64,000 nucleotides of DNA from Aphanomyces cochlioides. Taxonomy: Eukaryota; Oomycota; Saprolegniomycetes; Saprolegniales; Verrucalvaceae. The notes under the pieces were generated by a model, which worked only from the letters and a program-made list of their open reading frames with translations, made no database searches and had not been told where the DNA came from. Both the position numbers and the translations under genes were made by a program. The stretch spans positions 124,001 to 188,000 of the forward strand of contig JAHQRK010000024.1 of assembly GCA_019828595.1 (NCBI GenBank), written 5' to 3'. The stretch's first letter is position 1. The number at the start of each line of letters is the position of its first letter. This document shows, one piece after another, positions 21,853 through 31,534 of this stretch.

Positions 21853-24012
21853 CTACTGCATGGCCAATGCGCCACCAACTCTGCTTCTATTGCGCCCACC
21901 AAAGCGCATGCTTGCCGGTTGTCGACTCGCCGTCGCTCGGACAAAGGTACTTCGAGGCAAAGGGTTCCCGTACATATCCTTTTCTTTCAAGCTCAGGGTG
22001 AACACAAGGTGACAGCAGTGGCCGTGTTTGTAAAAGTAGTTGCACTCACACTGGAGAATACCAGGAGTTGTGCATATGCGCCAGCCATACCATGGCTGGT
22101 GGTTGCCGCTGCACACGACGTCATGGCGGGCGTTGTTCGTTGTCGAGTTGTAGTAGTAAGCATTGGCAATCTCCACATCTTGAGTGCTTTGAACAGAACC
22201 AGGAATGGCTTCTGCTCGGACTGCAGCTTCCGCTTCCTCTCGGGAAGCCTCCATGAAGGCACATTCAAACGTGTACGCCAATGTGATGGCGTTGGTTGGG
22301 ACGATGCTCTTCACTAACATTTCTCCAGCAGGTAGTTCAAAGAGCTCATCGGCAGAAACTTCCTCGAGCAGGCCAAATGCCTTAAGCCGATGGCTTCGAC
22401 GCACCAACTTGTAACTCGGGCTTGCTTGTAGTGCAAAAGATGGAGACTTGAATGTAGAATACTCTTCAGCAACCTCTCCGATGATGTTGAGTGTAGCACA
22501 TAGTCCGTGGACATTGCGACTCGTGTAGACATCTTTAAAGTGCTTGTTGAAAGTTTCGCACGGATTGTTAATTGTTGCAAAGCCACTTGGCGAGTGAAAC
22601 ACTTGCCAAGCCGAGAATTCACTGTGGATCCATTGCCTTGAGAAGTAATCCACAAATCCTTTTTGCACCAAGACAGCGTCCCTTGACCATGCATCTTGGG
22701 CAACAGCCCAATGGTGTCGCATTTCAGCTTCACTGCGGGAGTAGTGCATGTTGTACAAGTGGCGATAAACAAGCCCTTTCGTAGTGATTGACGCGCCTGC
22801 GAGCCTTTTCATCACATTTGCCACACAATGGTAAAAACACATCAGGATCTTCTCCATTCCAAGTTCATCTGCAAAAGCTTGGATACTGAGCAAAGGAGCT
22901 TGCGCCGCATCCGCCATGGTGTATTTGACCTTCATTGGCCATCCAATGACTGCATCATAGATCATTTGTAGCTCATTCATGGCCCAAGTGTACTCATTTT
23001 GGCTTTCCTTGCTCAAAAGGAAGAAAGCTACAGGATGGAACTGACGGGCAACGTCGGATATGCCACAGATAAGCACAGGAAACGCTTTAGAGTTGATCTT
23101 GTATGTGGCATCCCAGTGAAAAATAAACGTGCTCGGGTCTCGGTTCATTTTGTGAAGAAGCATCTTGGTGGTGACACCAACCATAAAAGGACCCGATTCG
23201 CCGCCATAGCCAACATGGGGGTATCCATTTTTGATGTCGTATCCAAACGTGAAGTATTTTGTTTCTTCCACGTCGTAAGTGAAGCATTTTTCCATGAGCA
23301 AGCTCGTCATCTTGGTGGGACAATTGCTTTCAAGCATCTTGTGGTGCCTCACGTACCTGTACCGATTTTGAAAATGTTTGAGGGGAGGAAGCTGTGCCGC
23401 AGTCACACTTGACTTCAATTTTTTTCGCGCTTGGCTTGGGGTGAAGCCATCTTTGAACATGACATCAGCTTCAGGTCGCAGGCCTTTTGTCATAAGTTTC
23501 GATGTAGGCAAGACGCAGGCGGTGTACTCCCCAGTTACTGCAGCAACGCAATGTCGCTTTGTCTGGCACTCTTGAAGGCGCAATTTCTTGGTGCATCCTT
23601 GCTGGCATTTGCATCGTAGATATCGTGCGACCATCAAGTGTTGAGATGGACATTCGCAGATAGTACATGTGCATCGGGTCGTCGAGTAAACGACCGCGTG
23701 GGCCATAGAGTCGCGTGCGAAGTTGTAGTTTGCAAATGCGCCAATTACTCGCCATGCTTGCCGCACAGCGCCACCACCTCCATTGCGACGAAGAGATGCA
23801 AGAGCTTTCGCGAGTGAGTCCATTCCCTCGTCAGCGAATACACTAGCATTTCTTGATGCTTCGTGTGTAGCTACATCGGGCTGCTCAATATCGTGCATCT
23901 CAGTGTTCTCGTCGACATCTGGATCTATCGAAGGCATTGCGCTGGGAAGGCCAACGAGTCCAGCCCAGTCAAACATGCTTTCTACAGGGAACTCGAAACT
24001 CTGGCATCTCAT
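21853..24012 (-). CDS. MULE (Mutator-like) transposase with SWIM zinc finger
   Basis: 719 residues in one uninterrupted exon. An N-terminal Cys/His-rich region (about 113-155; CTCTICEC, CKCQQGC) suggests a zinc DNA-binding domain. It is followed by a MULE DDE core: D301 in FIFHWDATYKI, D368 in TMADAAQAP, the CFYHCVANVMKRL segment (about 392-403), and E486 in NNPCETFNKHFKD. A C-terminal SWIM finger (CxC at 655/657, CxH at 666/668) completes the expected architecture. It should cut and paste Mutator-type DNA; all three acidic residues and the SWIM ligands are present, so it may be active. It is divergently arranged with the HTH-SET gene across 343 bp. Exact terminal repeats of its element were not found by eye. 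Confidence 0.9.
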   Translation of the reverse strand: MRCQSFEFPVESMFDWAGLVGLPSAMPSIDPDVDENTEMHDIEQPDVATHEASRNASVFADEGMDSLAKALASLRRNGGGGAVRQAWRVIGAFANYNFARDSMAHAVVYSTTRCTCTICECPSQHLMVARYLRCKCQQGCTKKLRLQECQTKRHCVAAVTGEYTACVLPTSKLMTKGLRPEADVMFKDGFTPSQARKKLKSSVTAAQLPPLKHFQNRYRYVRHHKMLESNCPTKMTSLLMEKCFTYDVEETKYFTFGYDIKNGYPHVGYGGESGPFMVGVTTKMLLHKMNRDPSTFIFHWDATYKINSKAFPVLICGISDVARQFHPVAFFLLSKESQNEYTWAMNELQMIYDAVIGWPMKVKYTMADAAQAPLLSIQAFADELGMEKILMCFYHCVANVMKRLAGASITTKGLVYRHLYNMHYSRSEAEMRHHWAVAQDAWSRDAVLVQKGFVDYFSRQWIHSEFSAWQVFHSPSGFATINNPCETFNKHFKDVYTSRNVHGLCATLNIIGEVAEEYSTFKSPSFALQASPSYKLVRRSHRLKAFGLLEEVSADELFELPAGEMLVKSIVPTNAITLAYTFECAFMEASREEAEAAVRAEAIPGSVQSTQDVEIANAYYYNSTTNNARHDVVCSGNHQPWYGWRICTTPGILQCECNYFYKHGHCCHLVFTLSLKEKDMYGNPLPRSTFVRATASRQPASMRFGGRNRSRVGGALAMQ

Positions 24013-24355
24013 GGTGCCACCTTGTTGAACTTAGGTAGGTTGTGATCCTAAACAGGGACGATTGGCCTTCCAACCTCCGGAGTATTGCCTAAAACAAAAG
24101 TCCTGTTTAGTGCTTGTTACCACGTCACCAACCATTTCACTGGACGCCCCATGGCCAATACTTACATCTGCAAATGAAAAGTACTTCCTGCTTGAAATGC
24201 ATCGCTCATACTGAAAGCAAATATAAAAAATCTTTTTGTTCAAAATACTTTTTCTCTCCTCTTCTAAATGCTTCTCGCCACTTTAAAATGTATCTCGCCT
24301 CGTTGAAATACTACCATCCGTTTATTTTCCTCACTCGACAATCTGCCATTTCCAA
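24013..24355. promoter_or_regulatory. Shared divergent intergenic region
   Basis: 343 bp separating two divergent start codons (MULE transposase on minus, HTH-SET gene on plus). Contains an inverted pair CTAAACAGGGAC (about 24049) / GTCCTGTTTAG (about 24100). A bidirectional promoter is likely from the layout; no core motif was assigned. Confidence 0.4.
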
Positions 24356-26233
24356 ATGAGTAGGACGACACCTATCCATCGTCCTTACAGCTTCAAGAAA
24401 GAGGTCCTCGATGCATGGAAGGACGCTCAGAAAGAAGAAGGCATGACAAAGGTCAAGTTTAGCCGCATGCACCGCGTAACAATCTCAACGTTCGACAAGT
24501 GGTTAGCCAAGGCAGATGAAATCGCCAAAGTTGAGAATGGCAGCTCAAAGCACCTGCGTGGCCGATCAAAGCGAGGAGCGTACTCCAAAGAAAGACCGAG
24601 CGACGAAAAGAAAGGACAGCTGTATGACTGGATAAAGGCAGCTCCAAAACCAGTCAATCAAGCTGACTTGCGCAAGGAAGCACGCCGCATCTGGCCAGAA
24701 TGGTATGATATGGACCATGATGATAGGAAAACACCGGGCAACATTCGGAAGTTCTGTTCACGTTTTGCATAGCGATATTTTCCCACAGCGACAGAACAAC
24801 ATGTTGAACAGCATGTCGATCAACTCGCTGACCAACAAGGCGACCAGCTCATTGACCAACAAGCTGACCAACAAAACGACCAGCTCACTTACCAACAAGC
24901 TCATCAACACGTCAACCAGCTCGCTGATCAACAAACTGAGCAACACATCGCTCAACTTGCTGACCAACAAGCTAATCGACACGTCAACCAGCTCGCTGAT
25001 CAACAAACTGAGCAACACATCGCTCAACTTGTTGACCAACAAGCTAATCGACACGTCAACCAGCTCGCTGACCAACAAGCTCATCAACACGTCCTCCAGT
25101 TCACTGACCAACAAACTAATCAACACATCGTTCAGCTCACAGACGAACAAACTGAGCTACACATAGATCAACAAGCTAATCAACACATTAACCAGCTCGC
25201 TGACCAACAAGCTGGACAACACGTTGCCGAGATCACTGATCAAACAGCTACTCAACACGTCAACCAGCTCCCTGACCAACAAGCTGGACGAGATGTTGCT
25301 GAACTCGCTGACCGACAAGCTGGTCAACACATTGTCGATCATATTGACCAGCAAGCTCATCAACACGTCAATCCGCTCATTGACCATCAAACTGAGCCCC
25401 CCGTCAATCAGCGCACTTTTGGAGACCTACTTGACGAAGACCTCCAAAACAGTGACGGCTTAGATGCTACGAAACGAAAGCGCCCACGATTACACAATGA
25501 TTACGAATCAGCGGATGAAGACGACTACGGCAAGGCCTACATGCAAATTGACAAGAGCTTGCCATTACGAGGCCGAACGAACAAGGCACGCCTTGCTCGA
25601 CTAGCAAGGCTTTCCAGTGGCTCCAAGTACAACAGTGGAATTCAAAATGATCGCTGCTACCGCTGTAGTCGTCGTTCACCTTGTGTTGACTGGCGGAAAT
25701 GCAGCAATGTGGACAGTCGTCACGAATGCGCGTCAGATCGATGCAGTCCAGGCAAACATTGTCAAAACAATGTCATTCAACAAATGCGATTTCCAAAAAC
25801 CACAGTTGTTGTCGATCCAATCTTTGGTTTTGGCTTGAGATTGGATGAAAATGTTCCAAAGGATACCAAGATCATTGAATACGTTGGCCAACTCATCACT
25901 AAAGACACTTATCTCCGTCGAAAGGAGAAGGGGCGTGGTCAACTGGCTTGGTACATTGCACGCGTTTCCCGCGAAGATGACAACCTGTTTGTGGATCCGA
26001 CCAAGTATGGCAATGCATCTCGTTTCATCAATCACGCGTGTTCCCCCCATTGCCGCTTTGAGACATGGTATGTTGATAAGAAGCCGCGGTTAATGGTTGT
26101 CTCTCGACTGCCTTTGGAGAAGGGCTGCATTTTAAGCTTGCACTATATGGACTCAACTTGGGGCATTGCATGCCAATGTGGTTTTTGCGATGGGACCTAC
26201 CTTCCACCTCCCACCGATATAATTGACGAATAA
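24356..26233 (+). CDS. HTH - Gln/His repeat - AWS/SET/post-SET histone lysine methyltransferase-like protein
   Basis: The reading frame is the same throughout, interrupted only by a TAG at 24770-24772. That stop falls inside a plausible 33-nt intron (24756-24788, GTTCAC...TTTTCCCACAG) whose removal keeps the frame and gives 614 residues. The N-terminus (1-133) resembles a transposase or CENP-B-like HTH region (SRMHRVTISTFDKWLAKADE; basic GRSKRGAY). Residues about 135-340 are 12-residue repeats, consensus (V/I)xQLxDQQxxxH. The C-terminus has an AWS-like cysteine cluster (about 423-458), a SET domain (about 467-590) with RFINHACSPHC and a terminal tyrosine motif LSLHYMD, and a post-SET CQCGFC. 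SET proteins of this class transfer methyl groups from SAM to histone lysines. If the TAG is not spliced, the HTH part and the SET part would be separate products. Confidence 0.8.
24791..25400 (+). repeat. In-frame 36-bp tandem repeats (12-residue Gln/His units)
   Basis: About 15-17 diverged 36-bp units within the SET gene, with a 72-bp higher-order period (CGTCAACCAGCTCGCTGA recurs 72 bp apart). All three plus frames and one minus frame are open across it, so antisense and shifted ORFs here are by-products of the repeat. Confidence 0.85.
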
Positions 26234-26719
26234 TGTCTATTGTAAGTTGCAAAGACACAATTTGTTCTTGCGTAGGATGAGCAATCTTCATCACATCTCG
26301 TCGTCGATTCGACGTTTGATCATGGAATGCCTGTCGTTTCTGCATTTCTTACACTAAATACAACCCGTCCACTGCCATCTCCAGGACCTGGTACCGTCCA
26401 TACATGCCTGGTACTTCATAAGGCAAAATCGAGGCCAAAAGCAGTTGGCCCTGCCATCACCCACCGATATTCGTCTGGTTTCGCCATAAGACGATGACAT
26501 GCTTGAACTTAGAGGCGTCTCGATCGAATATGAAACGTATGGTACCCACTTTGTCCAACATTTACCAACATTCTCGTCCGAATCTGACGTCTTCTTTTTT
26601 TTTCAGACTCGAGCTGCCAATAGTCAGCCTTTTTTGCCATTATTTACAGGTTATCTTAGTCGACGAGCTCACCATATGCTGATTTACGAAGCACCTTTCA
26701 TCGATGAGAACACACCGAA
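26234..26719. other. No intact gene; coding-like relic
   Basis: After the SET gene, about 26280-26490 and 26499-26710 read as short coding-like stretches in different plus frames (for example VVDSTFDHGMPVVSAF and LELRGVSIEYETYGTHF), ending where the Gypsy fragment begins. Origin not recognised. Confidence 0.35.
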
Positions 26720-27397
26720 ATCAAACAAAAAAGCTCTTTTCCAAACAGAAAGTATTCAAAACAAACATCCCACGTTGGACCAGACAGATTTCCTAATGAA
26801 AACCGGGTAAAGCCTGTCATTTACCATGTGGATCGCCTGAAAATCTTCAGTTTCGACCAGATTCAGTCCTATTTAGGATTGGATACTGTAGAACAGGCCT
26901 CATCTGGGTGGCGGCACGGTCTTCGGCCTACCTACCGCCTACCTGCCGCCTTTCCCGATGAGAATTAAAATAAAGAAATCCCTTTTTGGTGCACGTTTGG
27001 GGCTCACTCCTCCGAGCCATCCTCCAACAGAAAACTTTACACTCGACCTCCGCTTCGCTCCGGTGAGAGCATTTTTCTGGTCGGATGCCTGACGTCGTTC
27101 GCGGCGTGTGAGGTTAGGTCACACCTGAAATAAGGGCGTTTGTTTCTTTACAAAGTCGTTTGGAAAAGAGTTTTTCTGTTTGATTTTCACATGTTACCTA
27201 GTCGTGGCTGTTTCAACAAATAGCCAAGTGAATTGTATCGTCAGTGATGACACCCCAGAGTGAATATCCAGAGAGAGAGAGTGAAAGCACCGAAGGAGGA
27301 GCTCAATTGATATCCGGACTCAAGAAACGTGAAACGCCGCCGCTCGCGACATAGTACGAGTACATCAATCGATGAAGGTAACATGTGAAAATCAAAC
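26720..27397 (+). mobile_element. Gypsy 3'-end fragment plus 205-bp tail
   Basis: 678 bp nearly identical to 31535-32212. It begins with ATCAAACAAAAAAGCTCTTT; encodes the last codons of a Gypsy polyprotein in one frame (KPVIYHVDRLKIFSFDQ...); then has terminal non-coding sequence. The first 473 bp carry imperfect inverted ends (about 28 bp), and a further 20-bp inverted pair TTTGATTTTCACATGTTACC / GGTAACATGTGAAAATCAAA encloses about 178 bp. The sharp ends at ATCAAAC on both sides suggest it moved or was copied as a unit. Confidence 0.7.
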
Positions 27398-27667
27398 TAT
27401 GATCGCAAAAAATAGTACCTCTGAAATTTATTGCTTAACGCCAAGACCAATATCTGTACGATCAATCAGCCTCGTGGCAACATGAATGCTGGTCACATTG
27501 TCGGAGAGGATACTTTATGGTTCTTATCCCGAATCTGAATGTTCAACGTTTTCAGGCATTTCTGTTTGCGTCTCCATTGGCTAATGACAGATTGGCTTAT
27601 TCTTATGCAATAAAATGAATAAAATGGTCTACACATAGCACTTTTGAAATTGAACGCAATCATCACC

Positions 27668-28266
27668 ATGACCTCTGATCACCCAGATGAAATAGACCAC
27701 TTTTCCCAAGAGAGAATGCTTTATCCCGCTTTCAATGGTGAAGAACCGACCACCGAGCGGCCACGAGGAATGAAGAGAAATGTCAAAAAGAAGATGCATT
27801 ACCTCGTGCATTTTGCCCATCCGCATCTCCGCGATGGTGAAGAGAGTGTTGGTTGACGACGAGAGAGTTGCCCAACTGTGAAGACGTCATGATGCGCTTC
27901 CGGAACTACAACAATTACATCAATCGAAATAACTGCCCACACATGACCTACCACGAATTTATCAAGTTGCCAATCTACCGTGACTTGGCTACCGTGCATT
28001 CTATCTCACAGTGGCGTGTGACTACATTTGGTGAATCACTCTTCCTTGTTCATTGGATGTACCCGAATTGGAGGAATGGGCAGGCAAAGTCTTGGGTTCC
28101 AGAGAACGACCTCAAGAATGCGCCAAAAGCGATGGAAATTTTTGATGGTTATGAAAAATACCTAGGAAAGAATTTCGCTAGTAAATACACGTTCTCCGAA
28201 TACATATCACGCGTCATCACAAATCAAGCAAACGTTGGCGACGACTCGACAATGTCATGTGCTTGA
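27668..28266 (+). pseudogene. Hypothetical protein, chromo-like segment, frame break
   Basis: The plus frame from ATG 27668 (MTSDHPDEIDHFSQERMLYP) runs to 27856, and a second frame from about 27853 continues to 28266, so a single frame change or unseen short intron near 27850 separates them. The second part contains FGESLFLVHWMYPNWRNG followed by SWVPENDLKNAPKAMEIFDG, reminiscent of a chromodomain (hydrophobic strand, W.P..NL, acidic helix). No firm family. It overlaps the next ORF by 10 bp. It may belong to a transposon or be a decayed host gene. Confidence 0.4.
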
Positions 28267-28775
28267 TCAGCAATGCAGAACGCGTATCGGTTGCTCTTTC
28301 CCGCAGTCCAGCCTCAGAAAGATGTTTCTTTGATGCCTTTCTCCGACGATTGAGTTTGCCCCTAGATTCGGGCATCCCCTTACGTGAAATGCGGCAATTT
28401 ATTCGCCATGTTTCTGCTACTGGATTGCATCTGTGTCTGGGAACTTTTGATGTTGAGTTCTTTCGAGCACCTCACCCACGCCAGGAGATGCTGCATGATG
28501 CCTTGGTCGCAGTCCTCTCTCATTTCGTCAAGGATCGTGGGATTTTCCTTTTGATTTCAGCCTCTGGGTTCTTCTCACATTGCCGAATCATCCTACAAGA
28601 CGAGGAACTGACTACGTTCTATGATGGTGAAGACGAGCATGGTTGGTACGAGCTTCAGCCCATGTCGCAAATCTATTCGCTTCGACAACTGAAGGTAGCT
28701 GAACCAAAGCGCAAGAAGACTCGCCGGGGAATACGGTCGAAAAGAACAAATAGTGGATTTCATTCAAAATCATGA
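28257..28775 (+). CDS. Hypothetical protein, 172 aa
   Basis: Open from ATG 28257 to 28775; contains a predicted globular region (DAFLRRLSLPLDSG, MLHDALVAVLSHFVKDRG, FYDGEDEHGWYELQ) and a basic C-terminus (KRKKTRRGIRSKRT) that looks like a nuclear-localisation signal. Its start overlaps the end of the preceding ORF, so the two could be parts of one gene. No family recognised. Confidence 0.45.
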   Translation: MCLISNAERVSVALSRSPASERCFFDAFLRRLSLPLDSGIPLREMRQFIRHVSATGLHLCLGTFDVEFFRAPHPRQEMLHDALVAVLSHFVKDRGIFLLISASGFFSHCRIILQDEELTTFYDGEDEHGWYELQPMSQIYSLRQLKVAEPKRKKTRRGIRSKRTNSGFHSKS

Positions 28776-28925
28776 ACACGGCACTCCAGCGTATTTTTAG
28801 TCGTGCTCGTGTGGGGTGGGCTGTGATCTGGATATGATATCGTTGTCCGCATCCTCGCTGCTGCTCGATGTTGCGGTATGGCAGATATTCTGTGTTGAGA
28901 GCTAGTGTTTCGGATGAGTGCATGG

Positions 28926-30087
28926 TCACGTCAACAATGGAACACGTTGGGATGATCGCCGAGCAGACTGAGCGGCACGGTTTGGTGCTGGAATCCTCTT
29001 AAGATTGATCAGGGCCGAGGCATCGTGTATTTTCATTGCGTAAGGTGTTTCTATCTCATCGCCACCAATGTTAGTTCGATGGGCATCGCCAAAATAATCA
29101 GAACCGACCAGTTCCTTCATGCCGATGTTGCTGAGAGGATCTTTGCCGCACAAAATTGGGAATTGCTTAAACGTCGACTTCAATTCCATGTAACCCGTCT
29201 CGCTTCGATCGAGTACTTCCGTCATGTATGACCGAAGGACAGTACGACGGAGCGAAAGACAATCGCCGCCTCTACAATGCTCTGTCCAATCCTTCCATTC
29301 GAGCGTCTGCATCAGAGAGTACGGGACTCGAAACGTCTCCGACACTTTAAGCATAATTAACGAATCCACTTCGTCGAATGAACATTCAACAACGCTTCTC
29401 TCGTGATGTGGATCTCGCTTTGATTTCCATAAATGGCTCGATCATGCACCTTATCGCGTTGGTTGACCAATTAAGCCCAGACATCCAAAGCAAGCGCTTG
29501 AAATGGTCCGACGAATGCTGCGCCGGAGGCTGTGAGATGAACTTGACCGCATCAGCAATCAAATTCCACCAAGTTACGAGGGATTGACTTCATGGTTGTT
29601 CTTTGGCACTAGAGTTTCGTGTACCTCAAAGATAACATTTCCCAACGGCGGGACTAATAGCTCCGTTACTTTCACGATTGGACTCAGAGCATCATACGAG
29701 CTATCATTGGAGAATTATCATAGTAATCGCCGTTCCCGACCTTTGTGTGGGGTAGCCAATAAGGATCTGGCATGCTGTGGGGTTATGACATCGTTTGCTG
29801 CACGAGGTCCAGATGATACATACGACAACAGAGAATGGCGCTATAGTATCTGACACTCCTGCAATCAGCGCAACATTCGACACGACTGCCAAGAAGATGA
29901 TCCAAATCCAGTCCCAATGTGACCAAACAAATTTTCCACTGGCTGGTGGACAGTCGTCCGTTTTCAATTGCAAATAGTGTGCTGTAAAATTGGCAAGACG
30001 TTTTCGTCCCGCTGGATTGCAGTACTCATCAGGATTTTCCATGGAAAGGATCGCATGGAGGAGACAAGATCGATGAAATCTTGACAT
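28926..30087 (-). pseudogene. Decayed membrane-protein gene of unknown family
   Basis: The minus strand reads as one protein in changing frames. 30087-29704 has a hydrophobic stretch (FVWSHWDWIWIIFLAVVSNV and onward) typical of one or two membrane helices. About 29720-29590 reads DSSYDALSPIVKVTELLVPP, about 29585-29400 reads SLVTWWNLIADAVKFISQPP, and 29369-28926 reads a soluble tail (KVSETFRVPYSLMQ, HCRGGDCLSLRRTVLRSY). At least two frame changes and a stop separate the pieces. Composition is strongly protein-like, but the function is not recognised. Confidence 0.45.
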
Positions 30088-30327
30088 GGAATGTTGAATT
30101 ATCTCGCGTGTTGACGCTCATCATGGACGTGGCCAAGAACCATAAATTTATATTACTCTTGAACGCAAAGAATTGCAGGTGGGAACGATGCTCTAGATGG
30201 TTTGGCAGTCTGTGTTGAGTCTCTGGTTGGTTTGGTGGTCTCGCATGGCTTGACCCACGTTGGAAGTAAGAATTCCTACCCTCTTGATGGCCAAATTGGC
30301 TAGTGCAAAATGCGAATATTATTGAAA

Positions 30328-30400
30328 GTGCAACTAGCTCGAACGGTAGAGCGCCTGGTTAACGCCCAGGAGGTACAGGGATCGATCCCCGCTCAGCACG
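30328..30400 (+). tRNA. tRNA-Val(AAC)-like sequence, probably a pseudogene or SINE head
   Basis: 73 nt with correct spacing: D-stem GCTC/GAGC, anticodon stem CCTGG/CCAGG enclosing loop TTAACGC (anticodon AAC, U33 present), and a B-box-like GGGATCGATCCCC. The acceptor stem pairs only at its outer four base pairs (GTGC/GCAC) and the T-stem at three. The next three bases are CCA. The mismatches and an A-rich stretch about 80 bp downstream (30480-30487) make a tRNA pseudogene or a tRNA-derived SINE as likely as a working tRNA. Confidence 0.45.
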
Positions 30401-30494
30401 CCATATTCCGGTTTAATCTCGTTGGTACCGGCTCCTGGCTGTGCGAAAGGAGTGACCCTCTACCGGAACACTCTGCACGGAAAAAAAGTATGTA

Positions 30495-30715
30495 TTGTGC
30501 TTTTTGGGGAAATTTCCCAATTAGGCGCGGTTTGTTCAATCGTTCCAAATTTGTTTTAAGCCATTTGATTGGCTAATAATCGAAAAATTTCGACTAATTT
30601 GACAAAATATGGTACTTTTTTTCGAATCAGCCAATGAAATCTATGGGATCGGTTTGCGGATCGATTTGCCGGCGCGATTCGATTGAGCACCAACCCAAAA
30701 TTTGTATCAAATCGA
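30495..30715. mobile_element. TTGT-family MITE, copy E
   Basis: About 221 bp, left end TTGTGCTTTTTGGGG after TA (30493-30494). Right end reads TCGATTTGATACAAATTT on the minus strand, followed by TA (30716-30717). Its right portion shares the GGCGCGATTCGATTG block with 45110-45205 and 7050-7117. Confidence 0.7.
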
Positions 30716-30717
30716 TA

Positions 30718-31208
30718 ATGCATCTTCACCATTTTTTGCTGCAACCAATTTTATTCCATCATTTCTTTCCTTTGGCAATTTATAGTAATTTTCTGATTGG
30801 CTGGCGGCACTTTACTACCTTACACTTTACGCAAACTTTACATGGTAAAGTGACGATAAATCAACAGCCAAACAGAGTGCGGTATCCGTGGAAAACGTAC
30901 AGACCAGTGCCGAACCAACGGCACACCATTACGAGCGAGTTTGTACATGCAAGAGATGCCTCAAAGAGCTCTAGGCCAATGGCCAAGCGCTTTGACAACT
31001 CAGGGCCAATCTAAAGGAGCTAAGGAATGACGTAGGACGACAAGTCAGTAGGAAAGAAGTAATTGGTTCAGTTTAAGGACGATAATAGACTTCCGTATTC
31101 ACTGTGAATGGCCCAAACCTCTCGGTGAGGGCATATCTTTGAGCGAGTGAGTCAACCTAAGCCAAGTAAGCGTGCGAGTTTCTGGTCTGCGAAAACCAGA
31201 GCCTGCTG
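30718..31208. other. Intergenic, no gene seen
   Basis: Short ORFs only; ends at the left boundary of the large palindrome. Confidence 0.45.
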
Positions 31209-31515
31209 ACCATCGTTAGTACTTGGGATTGCCCAGCATTCCGTCGAAATCAATGACTGTAATTGTGAAGATGTTGAGTTTTTCTGAGGGCGAGCTGATG
31301 AAGAGCGATGCAACTCCAACACAGATGGTAGCAATCGCAGTGACGGCAGCACAGAGGACAACGTTGCTCGACTCAACCATTTGAGGCACATAATGCGAAA
31401 GTGGGAAACATGGACAGGCGCTCCCAGACCAGAGTTTTGAAGAATCCGAACAAATATATTATCCGTAGAAGCATGAATGCTGGAGGTATGAACGAAATAT
31501 TCGTCGACCACACCC
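31209..31515 (-). mobile_element. Truncated 5' end of a PIF/Harbinger element (left palindrome arm)
   Basis: Mirror copy of 32690-32996. It carries the terminal repeat GGGTGTGGTCGACGAA (minus strand, ending at 31515) and the first transposase codons, cut off at 31209 by the palindrome boundary. Confidence 0.8.
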
Positions 31516-31534
31516 TTACGATAGTCGTGGGAGA

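Noticed and set aside
24013..24355. CRISPR-like or other bacterial features, including operons
   Set aside because: Spliceosomal introns, eukaryotic transposons and CBM1 cellulases show a eukaryote; no spaced direct-repeat array was seen anywhere.
24705..25463. Ser/Thr/Asn/Leu-rich ORFs in other frames of the 36-bp repeat region
   Set aside because: Low-complexity by-products of the tandem repeat; the frame that is continuous with the SET domain is the coding one.
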